Shown here: one piece after another, positions 18,623-28,300 of the stretch
Position numbering within the stretch: the stretch's first letter is position 1
How the letters are laid out: each line of letters opens with the position of its first letter
Source of the DNA: Streptomyces sp. NBC_01478
GTDB taxonomy: Bacteria > Actinomycetota > Actinomycetes > Streptomycetales > Streptomycetaceae
Reading direction: 5' to 3'
Length of the DNA stretch: 64,000 bases
Assembly: GCF_036227225.1 (NCBI RefSeq)
Contig: NZ_CP109444.1
Coordinates: forward strand, 6,243,501 to 6,307,500
Notes under the pieces: model-generated
Database searches by the model: none
The model's input: the letters and a program-made list of their open reading frames with translations, nothing else
Told to the model about the DNA's origin: nothing
Made by a program: the position numbers and the translations under genes

Positions 18623-18790
18623 CTTGAAGGCGTCTTTGGCCTTGTCGCCGGACTGCTTCAGGTTTCCGGAGATCCGGTCGGTCCTGCCCTGCCGCTGCAG
18701 TCGCCTGTTGCGGGTGGTCCGGCCGATGCGTTCGGTGATCCGTCCCTTGAACGACTGGGTCTTGTGCTTGATCGTCTGTTTGAGGCTCAT
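18617..18790 (-). CDS. CsbD-like small stress protein
   Basis: Protein of 57 aa, strongly basic and hydrophilic. The C-terminal part GNLKQSGDKAKDAFKH matches the CsbD family pattern, whose members are induced by general stress through alternative sigma factors in other bacteria. The N-terminal half (LKQTIKHKTQSFKGRITERI) is typical of short Streptomyces versions. The ATG at 18790 has AGAGGA upstream. No partner gene overlaps it. Confidence 0.75.
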   Translation of the reverse strand: MSLKQTIKHKTQSFKGRITERIGRTTRNRRLQRQGRTDRISGNLKQSGDKAKDAFKH

Positions 18791-18998
18791 GGCTGTCCTC
18801 TGCTTGTTCGCTTGACGGGCTCCCGGACCACCTGTGGCCACGGCCGTACCGACGGCCTCGCGAAGCCGGAGATCCGCAGGATCATCGCCGGGGCTCCGGA
18901 TCGCGAGAAGTTCCTGATTCCGCGGGGTCCGGGCGAAACGGGGGAGGTGGAATGCCGCCGAACAATCGGAGTGGCACAGTCCTACGCCGTGCTGTCAG

Positions 18999-19208
18999 TC
19001 AACGCCTGGCGACCTCCGGTGTCAACGGAGTGTCGACTCTGACGAGCCCTGTGAGCTGGACGGGGGCCGCCGGGACGAACGGAGCCTCCGCGGGGATGTC
19101 GACCGGCGCGGCCGGTGTCGGCAGGATGCGGTCCTCCCACCAGGACAGGCCCATCACGGTGGCGAGCAGGACGAAGGGGGTCGAGGCCGGAAGGATCAGG
19201 GCGTACAT
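18999..19208 (-). CDS. Small membrane protein, 69 aa
   Basis: The ATG at 19208 has AGGCGG 6 bases upstream. Residues 2-22 form one hydrophobic helix (YALILPASTPFVLLATVMG), followed by SWWEDRILPTP and a Pro/Ala/Thr-rich hydrophilic tail. I recognise no family. Start, ribosome site and a helix of proper length make it more likely to be real than a chance frame. Confidence 0.55.
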   Translation of the reverse strand: MYALILPASTPFVLLATVMGLSWWEDRILPTPAAPVDIPAEAPFVPAAPVQLTGLVRVDTPLTPEVARR

Positions 19209-19587
19209 GTGTGCCGCCTGCGATGGTGTGCGTGCGAGGCGGCGGGCGCGAGAGGGTGCCCGCCTGGAGCGCATCGATGCCGTGCCGGGTTCCGGTGGCA
19301 ACGGCGGTGCGGGAGTGGCCCGTTGGGGGCGGGGACGGTTCCGGCACAGATGCGCGAGGTGCGCCCCCGAGGGAGCGCGAGAGGTGATCCACGCTGCCGG
19401 GGGCTCGGGCCGTACCACGCACGCTAGCCCTCGCGGCACTTCCGGGACAGATGTACAAGTGGCCATCTGTCCCGGGTGGCCGAGACCTCACATCGGCGCT
19501 ACCCGCAACTCCCGGGCGGAGCTAGGCTGTTCGGACAGGCCCCAGCCCCCGGCAGTGCTGTCTTGTGCCGCCCCGGGGAGGCCCGCA
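19209..19587. other. Divergent intergenic region with inverted repeat
   Basis: No convincing gene lies in these 379 bp between two divergent small membrane-protein genes. A perfect 12-bp inverted repeat at 19442-19475 (arms ccgggacagatg and its complement, 10-base spacer) stands out and could be an operator or hairpin. Otherwise it is G-rich and featureless. Confidence 0.5.
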
Positions 19588-19821
19588 GTGTTCTTCCTGC
19601 TTCTCGTCGTCGCCCTGATCCTGTTCGGTTTCGGGTTCCTCAACCCCCTCTGGTGGCTGGCCGCGGCCATGCTGGTCTTTCAGCGTCATCCGCTACGGCC
19701 GCGATCTCGCAGGGAAGCCGGACCGGTGGCGACGGCTCCGGTCCCGGAGAGCACCGGCATTGCCGGGACCGTCGGGATCACCAGGATCGCGACAACGCGG
19801 GTGACCGATGAAGTTGCCTGA
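19588..19821 (+). CDS. Small hydrophobic protein, 77 aa
   Basis: The GTG at 19588 follows GGGGAGG with good spacing. Residues 1-30 are hydrophobic (FFLLLVVALILFGFGFLNPL, WWLAAAMLVF), the pattern of the very short 'hydrophobic proteins' found across Streptomyces. Here a hydrophilic tail of about 40 residues extends it. It overlaps the next gene's start by 14 bases. Function unknown; possibly a membrane stress peptide. Confidence 0.6.
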   Translation: MFFLLLVVALILFGFGFLNPLWWLAAAMLVFQRHPLRPRSRREAGPVATAPVPESTGIAGTVGITRIATTRVTDEVA

Positions 19822-20257
19822 CATACGGCGGATCCGGGTCGGCTTCGGCCAGGGAGGACGCGCCGAGACCGCGGTGGGGAATCCGGCGGAACAGGATGCC
19901 GCGGCGCTGCGTGCCGAGGTCGACCGGTTGCGGCGGGCGCCGGCCGCCCGTGCGGTCGTCGACCAGGCCTGCGGCATGGTGATGGTCCTGGTCCCCTGCC
20001 ATCCCGGGCCGGCCAGGAACCTGCCGGCGGATGTCTACAGGCGAGACGTTCGGCTCACGGCCGGCCAGGTGACAACACCGGAGGGGTGCGGAGTCGTCGA
20101 CGAAGGCACGGGCCACGTCGGACAGGCGCCCGACTCCCGGTCCCGCTACGGCTATTGGATGCGTGCGGGGTGCGCGAGGTCCCCCGGCTCCTCGGCCGTC
20201 CGCTCCGCGAGGGGAAGCACCAGGGCCCGCAGCACGGTGGGGCCCGGTGACCTGTAG
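19808..20257 (+). CDS. Degenerate ANTAR-like protein, possibly a pseudogene
   Basis: Frame of 149 aa starting at the ATG at 19808. Residues 29-60 (AALRADGQ-like AALRAEVDRLRRAPAARAVV then DQACGMVM) resemble the start of an ANTAR RNA-binding domain (ALxxRxVIDQAKGMVM), but the rest of the domain is not recognisable. The last 106 bases run through the 3' end of the oppositely oriented acetyltransferase gene. A frameshift soon after the ANTAR start would explain this. I treat it as doubtful or broken. Confidence 0.45.
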   Translation: MKLPDIRRIRVGFGQGGRAETAVGNPAEQDAAALRAEVDRLRRAPAARAVVDQACGMVMVLVPCHPGPARNLPADVYRRDVRLTAGQVTTPEGCGVVDEGTGHVGQAPDSRSRYGYWMRAGCARSPGSSAVRSARGSTRARSTVGPGDL

Positions 20258-20808
20258 AGCAGGCCGATGTCGTACCACCCTCGCGACCGGAATCCGGCAC
20301 AGGCCGCACGATGGGTCCGGTCCACCAGGGTCACGCCGAGCAGGGCCCGGTGGTCGGCGAGCAGACGTTCCTGCAGTCGGTCGGCCAGGCCGTGGTACCG
20401 CTCGGAGGGACGCACCACTGTCCCGCTGATGGCGAAGGCCCCTCCGCACGCGGTGAGTTGAGCGACGTGCTGCGGGAGCGGTCCCCGGAATCCCGCCCAC
20501 CAGGAGCCGTCGCGCGCCACGGGGAATCCGAACGTGTACCCCACCAGGCCGGGTGCCTGGGCGGTCAGCATGGTGAACCCCGGCCGCCAGGTGTCATGCG
20601 TGAGGCGGCGCAGGAAGTCCTTCCGGCCGCGGTGCTCCCAACCTGGCGTGGTGGCGCGGGACTCCGCGTACAGGTCCGCCAGGTCCTCGCGCAGTCCCTC
20701 GGCCTGCCAGCGGTTGAGGCTGCGCAGACTCAGGGGCGTCGTGCGCGCGGCGAGCGGCGGGCGACCCGTGCGCGGCCGCGGCCGGCCCGGCCCGGGTAAG
20801 GCCGTCAC
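20152..20808 (-). CDS. GNAT-like acetyltransferase
   Basis: Protein of 218 aa. A GNAT fold is suggested by LYAESRATTPGWEHRGRKDF, a central strand LVGYTFGFP, the GxxxGxA-like LRVxxYHGLADRLQERLL helix after VVRPSERY, and a C-terminal FRSRGWYDIGLLY strand. The acetyl-CoA loop is only weakly canonical. The GTG at 20808 overlaps the stop of the STAS gene (GTGA), so both are made from one message. It may modify a protein or small molecule linked to that anti-sigma antagonist; no evidence in sequence tells which. Confidence 0.6.
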   Translation of the reverse strand: MTALPGPGRPRPRTGRPPLAARTTPLSLRSLNRWQAEGLREDLADLYAESRATTPGWEHRGRKDFLRRLTHDTWRPGFTMLTAQAPGLVGYTFGFPVARDGSWWAGFRGPLPQHVAQLTACGGAFAISGTVVRPSERYHGLADRLQERLLADHRALLGVTLVDRTHRAACAGFRSRGWYDIGLLYRSPGPTVLRALVLPLAERTAEEPGDLAHPARIQ

Positions 20809-21230
20809 AGCACACCGCCCGGGAGAGCGGACAGGCCCGGAAGGAGCGGGTACGAGGCCGCGTGCAAGGGGGAGAACAGCGGGGGCGGCCGGGTGCCGGC
20901 GAAGGCGTCCGGGAGGGTGACGAAGAGGGAACCGGAGCCGGTGAGCTCGACGAGGCGCTCCAACGCCGGGCTGGGATGGTGCAGTTGCAGGGATCCGCCG
21001 GCCGCGGCGGTGTGCAGCAGGGAGCAGAGGAAGGCGTTGAGGCTGTTGTGGCCGCAGAAGGTCACGGCGGTGACATCGACGTCGATGGCGCGGATGCCGT
21101 CGTGCAGGCACCGTTCCAGTGACGCGTGCACCAGGGGCGCCGAGTCCAGGTCGATCTCACCGGTCAGGGTGATCAGCGCCCGGCCGCCGGTGTCGTGCCG
21201 GTGGACGTTCAGGACTGGTGGGACACGCAT
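20805..21230 (-). CDS. STAS-domain protein (anti-sigma factor antagonist type)
   Basis: Protein of 141 aa with a STAS pattern: ALITLTGEIDLDSAPLVHAS, LHDGIRAIDVDVTAVTFCGHNSLNAF (Ser within the loop where phosphorylation occurs in SpoIIAA-like proteins), and LERLVELTGSGSLFV. These proteins release sigma factors by binding anti-sigma kinases. It has a short Pro-rich C-terminus. The ATG at 21230 has GAGGC upstream. It is followed with no gap by the GNAT-like gene. A cognate HATPase anti-sigma gene is not adjacent; one lies far away at 62.8 kb. Confidence 0.8.
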   Translation of the reverse strand: MRVPPVLNVHRHDTGGRALITLTGEIDLDSAPLVHASLERCLHDGIRAIDVDVTAVTFCGHNSLNAFLCSLLHTAAAGGSLQLHHPSPALERLVELTGSGSLFVTLPDAFAGTRPPPLFSPLHAASYPLLPGLSALPGGVL

Positions 21231-21502
21231 GAGTGGGGTGCCTCGGTTCACGAGACCGCGCCGGGTTCCCGGTACGGTCGTACTGTCGTGCGGGCAGGTG
21301 AACGACCGGTCCGGCAGCCGAAGTTCGGGGTGTGGGACCCGGTCGGTTCCCTCGGGGATGCGTGGGGCGAGGGGACGAGAGATCCGCTCTCCGCAGGCAT
21401 GTGGGCCAAGCAGTCGTGGCCCGCCGGGGTCTGGGACGTCCGCACCCACCATAATCCCCGGGCCCGTCCCCCGGTCGGCCCCGGACACGGGTACCACGAT
21501 GT

Positions 21503-22531
21503 TTACACGGCGGTGGCCGGCGCGTGCGACCGCTGAGGACGGGCGGTCGACTCGCGGGCGACCACCACCGTGTCGGTCCCGGTGTCCCGTGCGGGAAGCG
21601 GACGGCCGTCGGCCTCGTGGAGGGCGAAGGCGGCGAAGTGGCGGCCGAGGCCGACGACGTCGATCCGTACGGTGGAGATCGAGGGGACGAACAGGGCGGC
21701 CAGGGGAGTGTCGTCGTGGCCGATTACCGCGAGTTCGTCGGGGACGGACACACCCGCCCGGACCGCCGCGCCCACCACGGCCGCCGCGCTGTCGTCGTTG
21801 TAGGCGGCGACACCGGTGATGCCCTCGGCGCGCCAACGGCGGACCGCCGCGCGGGCGGAGCCGTCCCGGTGGTCCACCGGGCGGATGTCGACCGGACCGA
21901 GGCCGAGCCGGGCGGCGGTCCGCCGGGCTGTGTGCACGCGGTGGTCGAGCAGCGATGTGTGGGCGTCGGCGGGGGCGGCGAAGGCGATCCGGCGGTGTCC
22001 CTGTTCGTGCAGGTGCTCGATCTGCAGGGCTGTTCCCGCCGTGAGCGCCGGCCAGTCGTCCAGCGTCGTCGGGTGCTCGGGGGCGGGGACGATCCTGGTG
22101 ACCCCGCAGGCGCGCATCGAGGCCAGTTCGTCGGCGTCGAAGGGGCTGAAGCCGAGGACGACGTCCGGGGTGAGGAGTTCCCACAGGGGACGCGCCCGGC
22201 CCGCCGCGTACCGCGCGCAGGTGACCAGGGAATAGCCCGCCTCGTCCAGCGCGAGCGCGGCCTCGTCGAGGTGCTGCCGCAGGGTGAGACCGCCCGCCCA
22301 GTCCGGCAGCACGAACAGGATCACCTTGCTGCTGCCCCGTCGCAGCGTCTGCGCCGCGCGGTGCGGGCGGTACCCCATGCGTGCCGCCTCGGCGAGCACG
22401 CGGCCGCGGGTGCTCTCGGGGATCGTCTGCCCGGGGGTGTCGTTCAGCACGAAGCCCACGGTCGCCCGCGAGAGCCCCAGAGACCGGGCCACGTCCGCCG
22501 CCGTGACCCGCTTCCGTCCCGTCGCACCCAC
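21503..22531 (-). CDS. LacI-family transcriptional regulator
   Basis: Protein of 342 aa. The HTH is TAADVARSLGLSRATVGFVL, followed by RVLAEAARMGYRPHRAAQTL. A periplasmic-binding-like domain follows (SKVILFVLPDW, LQIEHLHEQGHRRIAFAAP, and DELAVIGHDDTPLAALFVPS). The GTG at 22531 has GAGGAG 9 bases upstream. It lies 65 bp downstream of the beta-galactosidase-like gene on the same strand, so it probably regulates that gene in response to a sugar (inference). Its operator would be near 25.1 kb. Confidence 0.88.
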   Translation of the reverse strand: MGATGRKRVTAADVARSLGLSRATVGFVLNDTPGQTIPESTRGRVLAEAARMGYRPHRAAQTLRRGSSKVILFVLPDWAGGLTLRQHLDEAALALDEAGYSLVTCARYAAGRARPLWELLTPDVVLGFSPFDADELASMRACGVTRIVPAPEHPTTLDDWPALTAGTALQIEHLHEQGHRRIAFAAPADAHTSLLDHRVHTARRTAARLGLGPVDIRPVDHRDGSARAAVRRWRAEGITGVAAYNDDSAAAVVGAAVRAGVSVPDELAVIGHDDTPLAALFVPSISTVRIDVVGLGRHFAAFALHEADGRPLPARDTGTDTVVVARESTARPQRSHAPATAV

Positions 22532-22596
22532 CGTGCCTCGCTCCTCCCTCACGAGTCGCCCGTCCCGTGCCTTGTTTCCCGTGCCTTGTTTCCTCG

Positions 22597-25065
22597 TCAG
22601 GGTAGGTGCACGTGCTGTCCGGCAGGCCGCTGCTCGACGGTGACCACGACGTCGACCGGGTCGCATTCGGGTGCGGTGGCGAGGAGGTGGATCTTGCCGG
22701 GGCCGGTCGGGCGGAGGACGGCGAGGGCGCGGCCCTCGTAGGTACGGCGTTCGGTCGCGTCGAAGCGTTCCTCGGTGGACGGGTCCGCGCTGCCGAAGCC
22801 CAACAGGACGCCCGCGCCGGTGACTTCGAGGCGCACCGGGCGGTCCGCGGCGGGGTGGAGGGTGCCGTCCGGGTCCGTCAGGGTGAGGGTGACGTACGCG
22901 AGGTCGCCGCCGTTCGCCGTGATGACCGGGCGGTCGGCCTCGGCGCGCAGTCGCACCGGGCCGGTGGCGGAACGCAGGACGGTACGACCGGTTTCGGCGC
23001 CGTCGCGGTAGGCGACGGCGAGGAGTTCGCCGGGCTCGTACGACGTCTCGAACTCGGTGCGGAAGCGGTGCCCCCTGCCCACCGGCCGGCGCCCCAACGA
23101 GCCTCCGTTCACGAGGAGTTCGACCTCGTCGGCGTCGCCGTAGACCTCGATCGTGATCGGTTCGCCCGTGCAGCCGGGCCAGGTCCAGGAGGGGACGGTG
23201 TCGCTCCATGCCCACGGCGTTCCCGCCCAGGTCCTGCCGTGGTGCTCGGGTCGGCGGACCGCGATGTAGGGCTCGGTGCGCAGGCCGAAGACGATCTCGC
23301 GGTAGTAGGAGGCGGGCCGGCGGTGACCGGTGATGTCGAGGTCGCCGCAGCCCGCGAGGAGGTGGGGGTAGGGCGCGGTGTGCGAGGGGCGGGGGGCATC
23401 GGGGGTGAGGTACTGGGGGCGGCCGATGCCGACCTCGCCGAGGTAGTCCCAGCCGGTCCAGGTGAAGTCGCCGATGACATGGCCGAGTTGCTCGACCAGG
23501 CGCCAGTTGCCGTCGATGCGGGTGGGGAAGGTCTCGGTGCCGAGGATGATGCGGTGGGGGAACAGGTCGCGGTCCAGGGCGTAGCGGGCTTCGGCGTAGT
23601 TCATGCCGGCGACGTCGAGCACGGCGAAGGACTCGGCCGTCTTCTCGGTCACGAGGGCGGAGGCGCTGATCGCGTTCATCATGTCGCCCGCGTCGGCCAT
23701 GAGGGTGTTGATGCCGGCGCCGTCCGCCGGCGCGTTCTCTCGCATCGCCGTCAGCTCGGACATGACGGCGAGCATGCCGTTCACCGCGTTGGTGACGTAG
23801 CGCGTGGGGTCCAACGAGCGCACTTTCTCGGCGAGTTGGCGTCCCCGCGCGGCGCCGGAGGGGGTGCCGGTCTCGGGGATCTCGTTGCCGATCGAGTACA
23901 TGATGACGCTGGGGTGGTTGATGTCCTTGGCGACCATCGCCTCGATGTCGCGCTCCCACCACTCGGGGAAGTCCAGGCTGTAGTCGAACTCGCTCTTGCC
24001 GGACGTCCACACGTCGAAGGCTTCGTCGACGACGAGCATGCCGAGGCGGTCGCACGCGTCCAACATCGCCTTGCTCATGGGGTGATGGGACATGCGGAGC
24101 GCGTTGAACCCGGCGTCCTTGAGGAGCTGGACCCGCCGCTCTTCGGCGCGGGCGAAGGTGGCGGCGCCCAGAACTCCGTTGTCGTGGTGGACACACGCGC
24201 CGCGCAGCTTGACCGTCCCGCCGTTGATCCGCAGCCCGTGCTCGGGGTCCAGGCGCAGGGAACGGATGCCGAAGGTGACGCTCTCGCCGTCCAGGCCCTT
24301 CAGGGTCACGGTGGCGGTGTACAGGGCGGGTGTGTCCGTGCTCCACAGCAACGGAGCCCGGACGTACAGGCGTTGGCGTACCGTCGCGGGCTCGCCCGGC
24401 AGCACCGTGACCTTCGAGACGTCGCTCCCGACGACACTCCCGCCGCCGTCACGGATCTCGGTGACGACATCGACCGTACGGATCGCGATCGAGTCGTTCT
24501 CGACCCGCGTCGCGACCTCGACCACCGCCCGTTCCGCGTCGATGTCCGGGGTGGTGACACGGACCCCGTCGGGCGCGATCCGCACCAGCTCGCCGACGAG
24601 CATCCACGTGTCGCGGTAGATGCCCGCGCCGGTGTACCAGCGGGAGTCGCGGTGGGTGCGGGCCTCGACGCGGATCTCGTTGTCCCCGTCCTCGCCGAAA
24701 CGCAGGAAACGGCCGGCGTCGATGTGGAAGTGCGAGTAGCCGAAGGGCCGTTGGCCGGCGTAGTCCCCATTGATGTACACGACGGCATCGCGGTACACGC
24801 CCTCGAACTCGAAGAGGATCCGCTTGCCCCGGTGTTCCTCGGGAACGGTGAACGTCTTGCGGTACTCGTAGGTCCCGCCCGGGAAGTACGCCCCGGCGCC
24901 CCCCTCCATCGTGACCTCGCCGCCGGGCGCGGAGCGCTCCCGCTCGATCATCGCGTCGTGCGGCAGCGTCACCGGCCTGAACGGCGCTTTCGTACCGGAC
25001 AGTTCGGCGAAGGGATTGACCTTGGACCGCGTCTGCCAGTTGTCGTTGAAGGACGAGCGGATCAT
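22597..25065 (-). CDS. Glycoside hydrolase family 2 (beta-galactosidase-like)
   Basis: Protein of 822 aa with the GH2 order. A jelly-roll N-terminus (LPHDAMIERERS, YRKTFTVPEEHRGK), immunoglobulin-like domains, and a TIM barrel follow. The acid/base Glu lies in HPSVIMYSIGNEIPE and the nucleophile Glu in HRIILGTETFPTRID. GACVHHDNG and RMSHHPMSK are conserved substrate-site elements. C-terminal Ig-like domains finish it. No signal peptide is evident, so it is probably cytoplasmic. The ATG at 25065 has GGAG 6 bases upstream. Exact sugar preference (galactoside, glucuronide or mannoside) cannot be read from sequence. Confidence 0.9.
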   Translation of the reverse strand: MIRSSFNDNWQTRSKVNPFAELSGTKAPFRPVTLPHDAMIERERSAPGGEVTMEGGAGAYFPGGTYEYRKTFTVPEEHRGKRILFEFEGVYRDAVVYINGDYAGQRPFGYSHFHIDAGRFLRFGEDGDNEIRVEARTHRDSRWYTGAGIYRDTWMLVGELVRIAPDGVRVTTPDIDAERAVVEVATRVENDSIAIRTVDVVTEIRDGGGSVVGSDVSKVTVLPGEPATVRQRLYVRAPLLWSTDTPALYTATVTLKGLDGESVTFGIRSLRLDPEHGLRINGGTVKLRGACVHHDNGVLGAATFARAEERRVQLLKDAGFNALRMSHHPMSKAMLDACDRLGMLVVDEAFDVWTSGKSEFDYSLDFPEWWERDIEAMVAKDINHPSVIMYSIGNEIPETGTPSGAARGRQLAEKVRSLDPTRYVTNAVNGMLAVMSELTAMRENAPADGAGINTLMADAGDMMNAISASALVTEKTAESFAVLDVAGMNYAEARYALDRDLFPHRIILGTETFPTRIDGNWRLVEQLGHVIGDFTWTGWDYLGEVGIGRPQYLTPDAPRPSHTAPYPHLLAGCGDLDITGHRRPASYYREIVFGLRTEPYIAVRRPEHHGRTWAGTPWAWSDTVPSWTWPGCTGEPITIEVYGDADEVELLVNGGSLGRRPVGRGHRFRTEFETSYEPGELLAVAYRDGAETGRTVLRSATGPVRLRAEADRPVITANGGDLAYVTLTLTDPDGTLHPAADRPVRLEVTGAGVLLGFGSADPSTEERFDATERRTYEGRALAVLRPTGPGKIHLLATAPECDPVDVVVTVEQRPAGQHVHLP

Positions 25066-25379
25066 GTCGTCTCCGTGAGTCGCGGGGAGTTCACCGCGGG
25101 TCGGCTCCCGACGGCCGCTTCCTCTTGTCGATCGCCCGGCAGCGGCACCAACACCGGCACCGGCATCATCACTTGCACGTGCTAGTCACGCTACCAGAGG
25201 CCGCGATCCGCCCGACGGCTTCCCCGATACGGGCACCGGATCAGCACGCCACACCGTCCTCGTACAACGTTCCGCCGGGACCGGGCGTCACATGGTCGGC
25301 ACATCGGCTGAACGCCGTCCACGGTGTTCAGCCGATCACACGTCGTGTTCGAGGGACCAACGAACCAGGGGTGGGGCGC
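25066..25379. promoter_or_regulatory. Divergent promoter region with an inverted repeat
   Basis: This 314-bp gap lies between the GH2 gene (minus) and the secreted FG-GAP gene (plus). An inverted repeat with 11-bp arms atcggctgaac (25303-25313) and gttcagccgat (25326-25336), 12-base spacer, lies just upstream of the latter. A possible LacI-type half-palindrome is cacgtgctagtcacg at about 25175-25189. No gene seen. Confidence 0.45.
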
Positions 25380-28300
25380 ATGGCGCGCGAAAGACGTCGG
25401 CGAAGATGGCGAAGAACCAGGTCGGGGGCGGTCGCCTCGGCCGTGACAATCCTGGCGGTCGGGGCGGGGCTGCTGCCGTGGGCGGGAGTGGGGTCCGCGG
25501 CCGCGGACAGCGCGGTGATGCCGTCGGTCACCCTCAAGGGCGAGTTGGGGCCGCAGACGAAGACGGCGGCCCCGATCAGCGCCGACGCTTCCGGCTTCCT
25601 GTCCTACGGGGAGCAATTCACCTGGGAGCGGCTGGACGGCACGTACGTGAACGGCCTGCCCAAGCCCCTCCAACTCGGCTACCTGTGGGGCGTCAACGGC
25701 CGCTTCGGCCTGGAGCAGGTCGGCACCACCCGCACCTACCGGATCCGGAACTACGACACCGGCAAGACCGTGCAGTTCGACCTGCCGGCCAGTGACAAGG
25801 CCACGACGGTGTTCACCGGGAACCGCCTGATGACGCTGCGGAACACGCACGGCACATGGTCGCTGCACCTGTTGGAGATCCCCGCGGCAGGCGGCACGCC
25901 GGTCGACCACCAGGTGTCCGGCGTCCCGGACCCCTTGCCGGGAACCGTCAGCAGAGCGCTGGTGGACTCCCGCGGAGCCGCCATCGACTTCGGAGGCACC
26001 ACCGGCTTCCACGCGCTGCTGGACTTCGCGACCGCCCGCCTGACCGTGGTGCCCGAGGAGGGCGCCTCCGCGACGCAGGTGGCGTCGCTCAGCGCCACCA
26101 GGGTTCTCTACTCCTCGTACACCGACGGTCACGAGTACCTCGTCGACCGCGACCATCCGGACGCGCCCCCGACTCTCCTCAAGGTGGATTCCTCGGTCAG
26201 CCTGAAGTTGGTGGGCGACTGGGCGGTCTACCCCGGTGCCGACGGCCGGATCCTGGCCCAGCCCGCCGCCGGCGGCCCGGTCCGCACCCTGCTTCCGCAG
26301 TCCGACATGCAGCCCGTCATGGGGGCGGACGGCGCCGTCTACGTCGCGGGCGGCTCGGGCACGGACGACTGGGCGGTCCGGCGCATCTCGCTCGGCGCCG
26401 ACGGGACCCCGGCCGTCGGCGTCCTCGTACCGCTGCCCCGGCAGACGGTGTACGACGTCGGCGGCATCGCGGTCGACCAGGGACAACTGCGGGCCGGCAC
26501 GCTGCACGTACCGAGCGGTGTCTCCCGCGCGACCACGTATCTCTCCGGCTCCTCCCTGTCGCTGACCGCGGGAGGCACGCTCAACGCCACGCCCCCGCGG
26601 AACGTCGGCGACCTCGGGTGGCACCCGCCGGACGGCGAGCCCGCTTACGACTCGCAGTGCACCGGGGAGTGCCTGCGGCTGGCCGGCACCGGGGAGGGCG
26701 ACGTCGTCCGGTCCACCGCGGAACGCTGGGTGCCCACGCTGTCGGCATCCGGCAGCTACAGCATTCAGCGCCCCGACTCACGGTTCCAGTACGTCCTCGA
26801 CGGAACCAGGGAACTGAGCCACACCGACCACTGGCACGCCGCCTCCCTGTGGGGCAACCAGCTATGGAGCGCGGGCAGCAGGAGCGGCACCGTCTCCGCG
26901 GTGTCCCTGCCGTCGATGAAGGCACTCGGCTCCGCGGTGTCCGTGGGCGCCCCCTGCACACCCGAGGAGATCCAGGTGGTGGGCCGGTGGATCTACTGGT
27001 CCTGCGGTCCCAACGGGAAAGCCGGGGTCTACGACCGCACCACGAAACACGTGATCACGGTGCCGTCCGGCTACGCGGAACTGGCCGACGGCTACCTCGT
27101 CAGCCAGAACACGGCGGCGGCGGAGCTGGAGATCACCTACTTCCCCGGCGCGGTTCCCGCCGCTCGCGTGGGCACCAGCGCACTGGCCCCGCTGAAGGAC
27201 CAGGTGGGCGCCTCCGCCGACCGGCGTGGGCGGTTCTGGGCCGTGGACCGGTTCGGCGGCCCCGTCGCCTACCTCACCGACGCGGGAGACGTGACGGTCA
27301 AGTGGCCGCAGGTCGCCACCTCTTCCCTTGCCGTCATCGCCACCGACAGCCCCGCCGGCGTGGATCTGCGTGCGGACGGCAGTCGGTACACGGGGGTGTG
27401 GCACCTGTCGAGGCCGGCGGCGAGCTGGAAGCTGACGATCGCCGACGGCAGCGGGAAGACCGTCCGTACCCTCACCGGCGGCCGGGCCAACGGCAGGATC
27501 TCCGCGACGTGGGACGGCACCGGCACCGACGGCGGGAAGGTCCCCACGGGCACCTACCGCTGGAAGCTGACCGCGCTGCCCGCCGACCACGCGGGCAAGC
27601 TCGTGACCGCGACGGGTTCGCTGGCGGTGTGGTCGTCGGTCGCGCGGCGCCACGACTTCGGCAAGGACGGTGTCGGCGACGTCGTGACGATGGACACCGC
27701 CGGACGGCTGGCGATCCAGCCCGGTGACGGCCGCGGCGGGATCGACTCGGCGCACAAGGCGCTGGCGGGCGGCTGGCCGAGGGGCTCCTCCCCGGTCCCC
27801 TTCGGCGACATGAACGGCGACGGCTGCGCCGACCTGCTGATCCGCGACTCCGCCGGCGCGCTGACGCGTTACGACGGCGGCTGCGGTACGGCGATCTCCC
27901 CGAAGTCCGCGCACGTCCTGCTCGGCACCGGTTTCAACGCCTACAACGTCCTGACCTCGCCGGGCGACCTGACCGGCGACGGCCGCGCCGACCTGCTGGC
28001 ACGCGACGCGGCAGGCGTCCTGTGGACCTTCCCCGGCACCGCGACGGGCGGCCTCGGCACCCGCGTCAAGGTCGTCGCAAACCAGCAGATCCATCAGCGG
28101 CTGGTGGGCGCAGGCGACCTCGATGGTGACGGCATCGGCGATGTGATCGCTCAGGACAAGGCCGGCGTCCTCTGGCGGCTCCTCGGCACCGGCGGGTCCG
28201 GCCTCGCCCCCCGCACCAGACTCTCCTCGGGCTTCGCCGCGTACAACATGCTCGCCGTCCCCGGCGACCTCACCGGCGACGGCCGCCCCGACCTGGTCGC

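Noticed and set aside
22606..25185. An 859-aa plus-strand open frame
   Set aside because: It is antisense to the GH2 gene, has a composition biased to Gly/Val/Arg, and lacks motifs. The GH2 frame has catalytic residues.
27100..28000. Possible calcium-dependent lipase or hydrolase in the FG-GAP protein
   Set aside because: No catalytic triad or fold signature beyond FG-GAP units was found.
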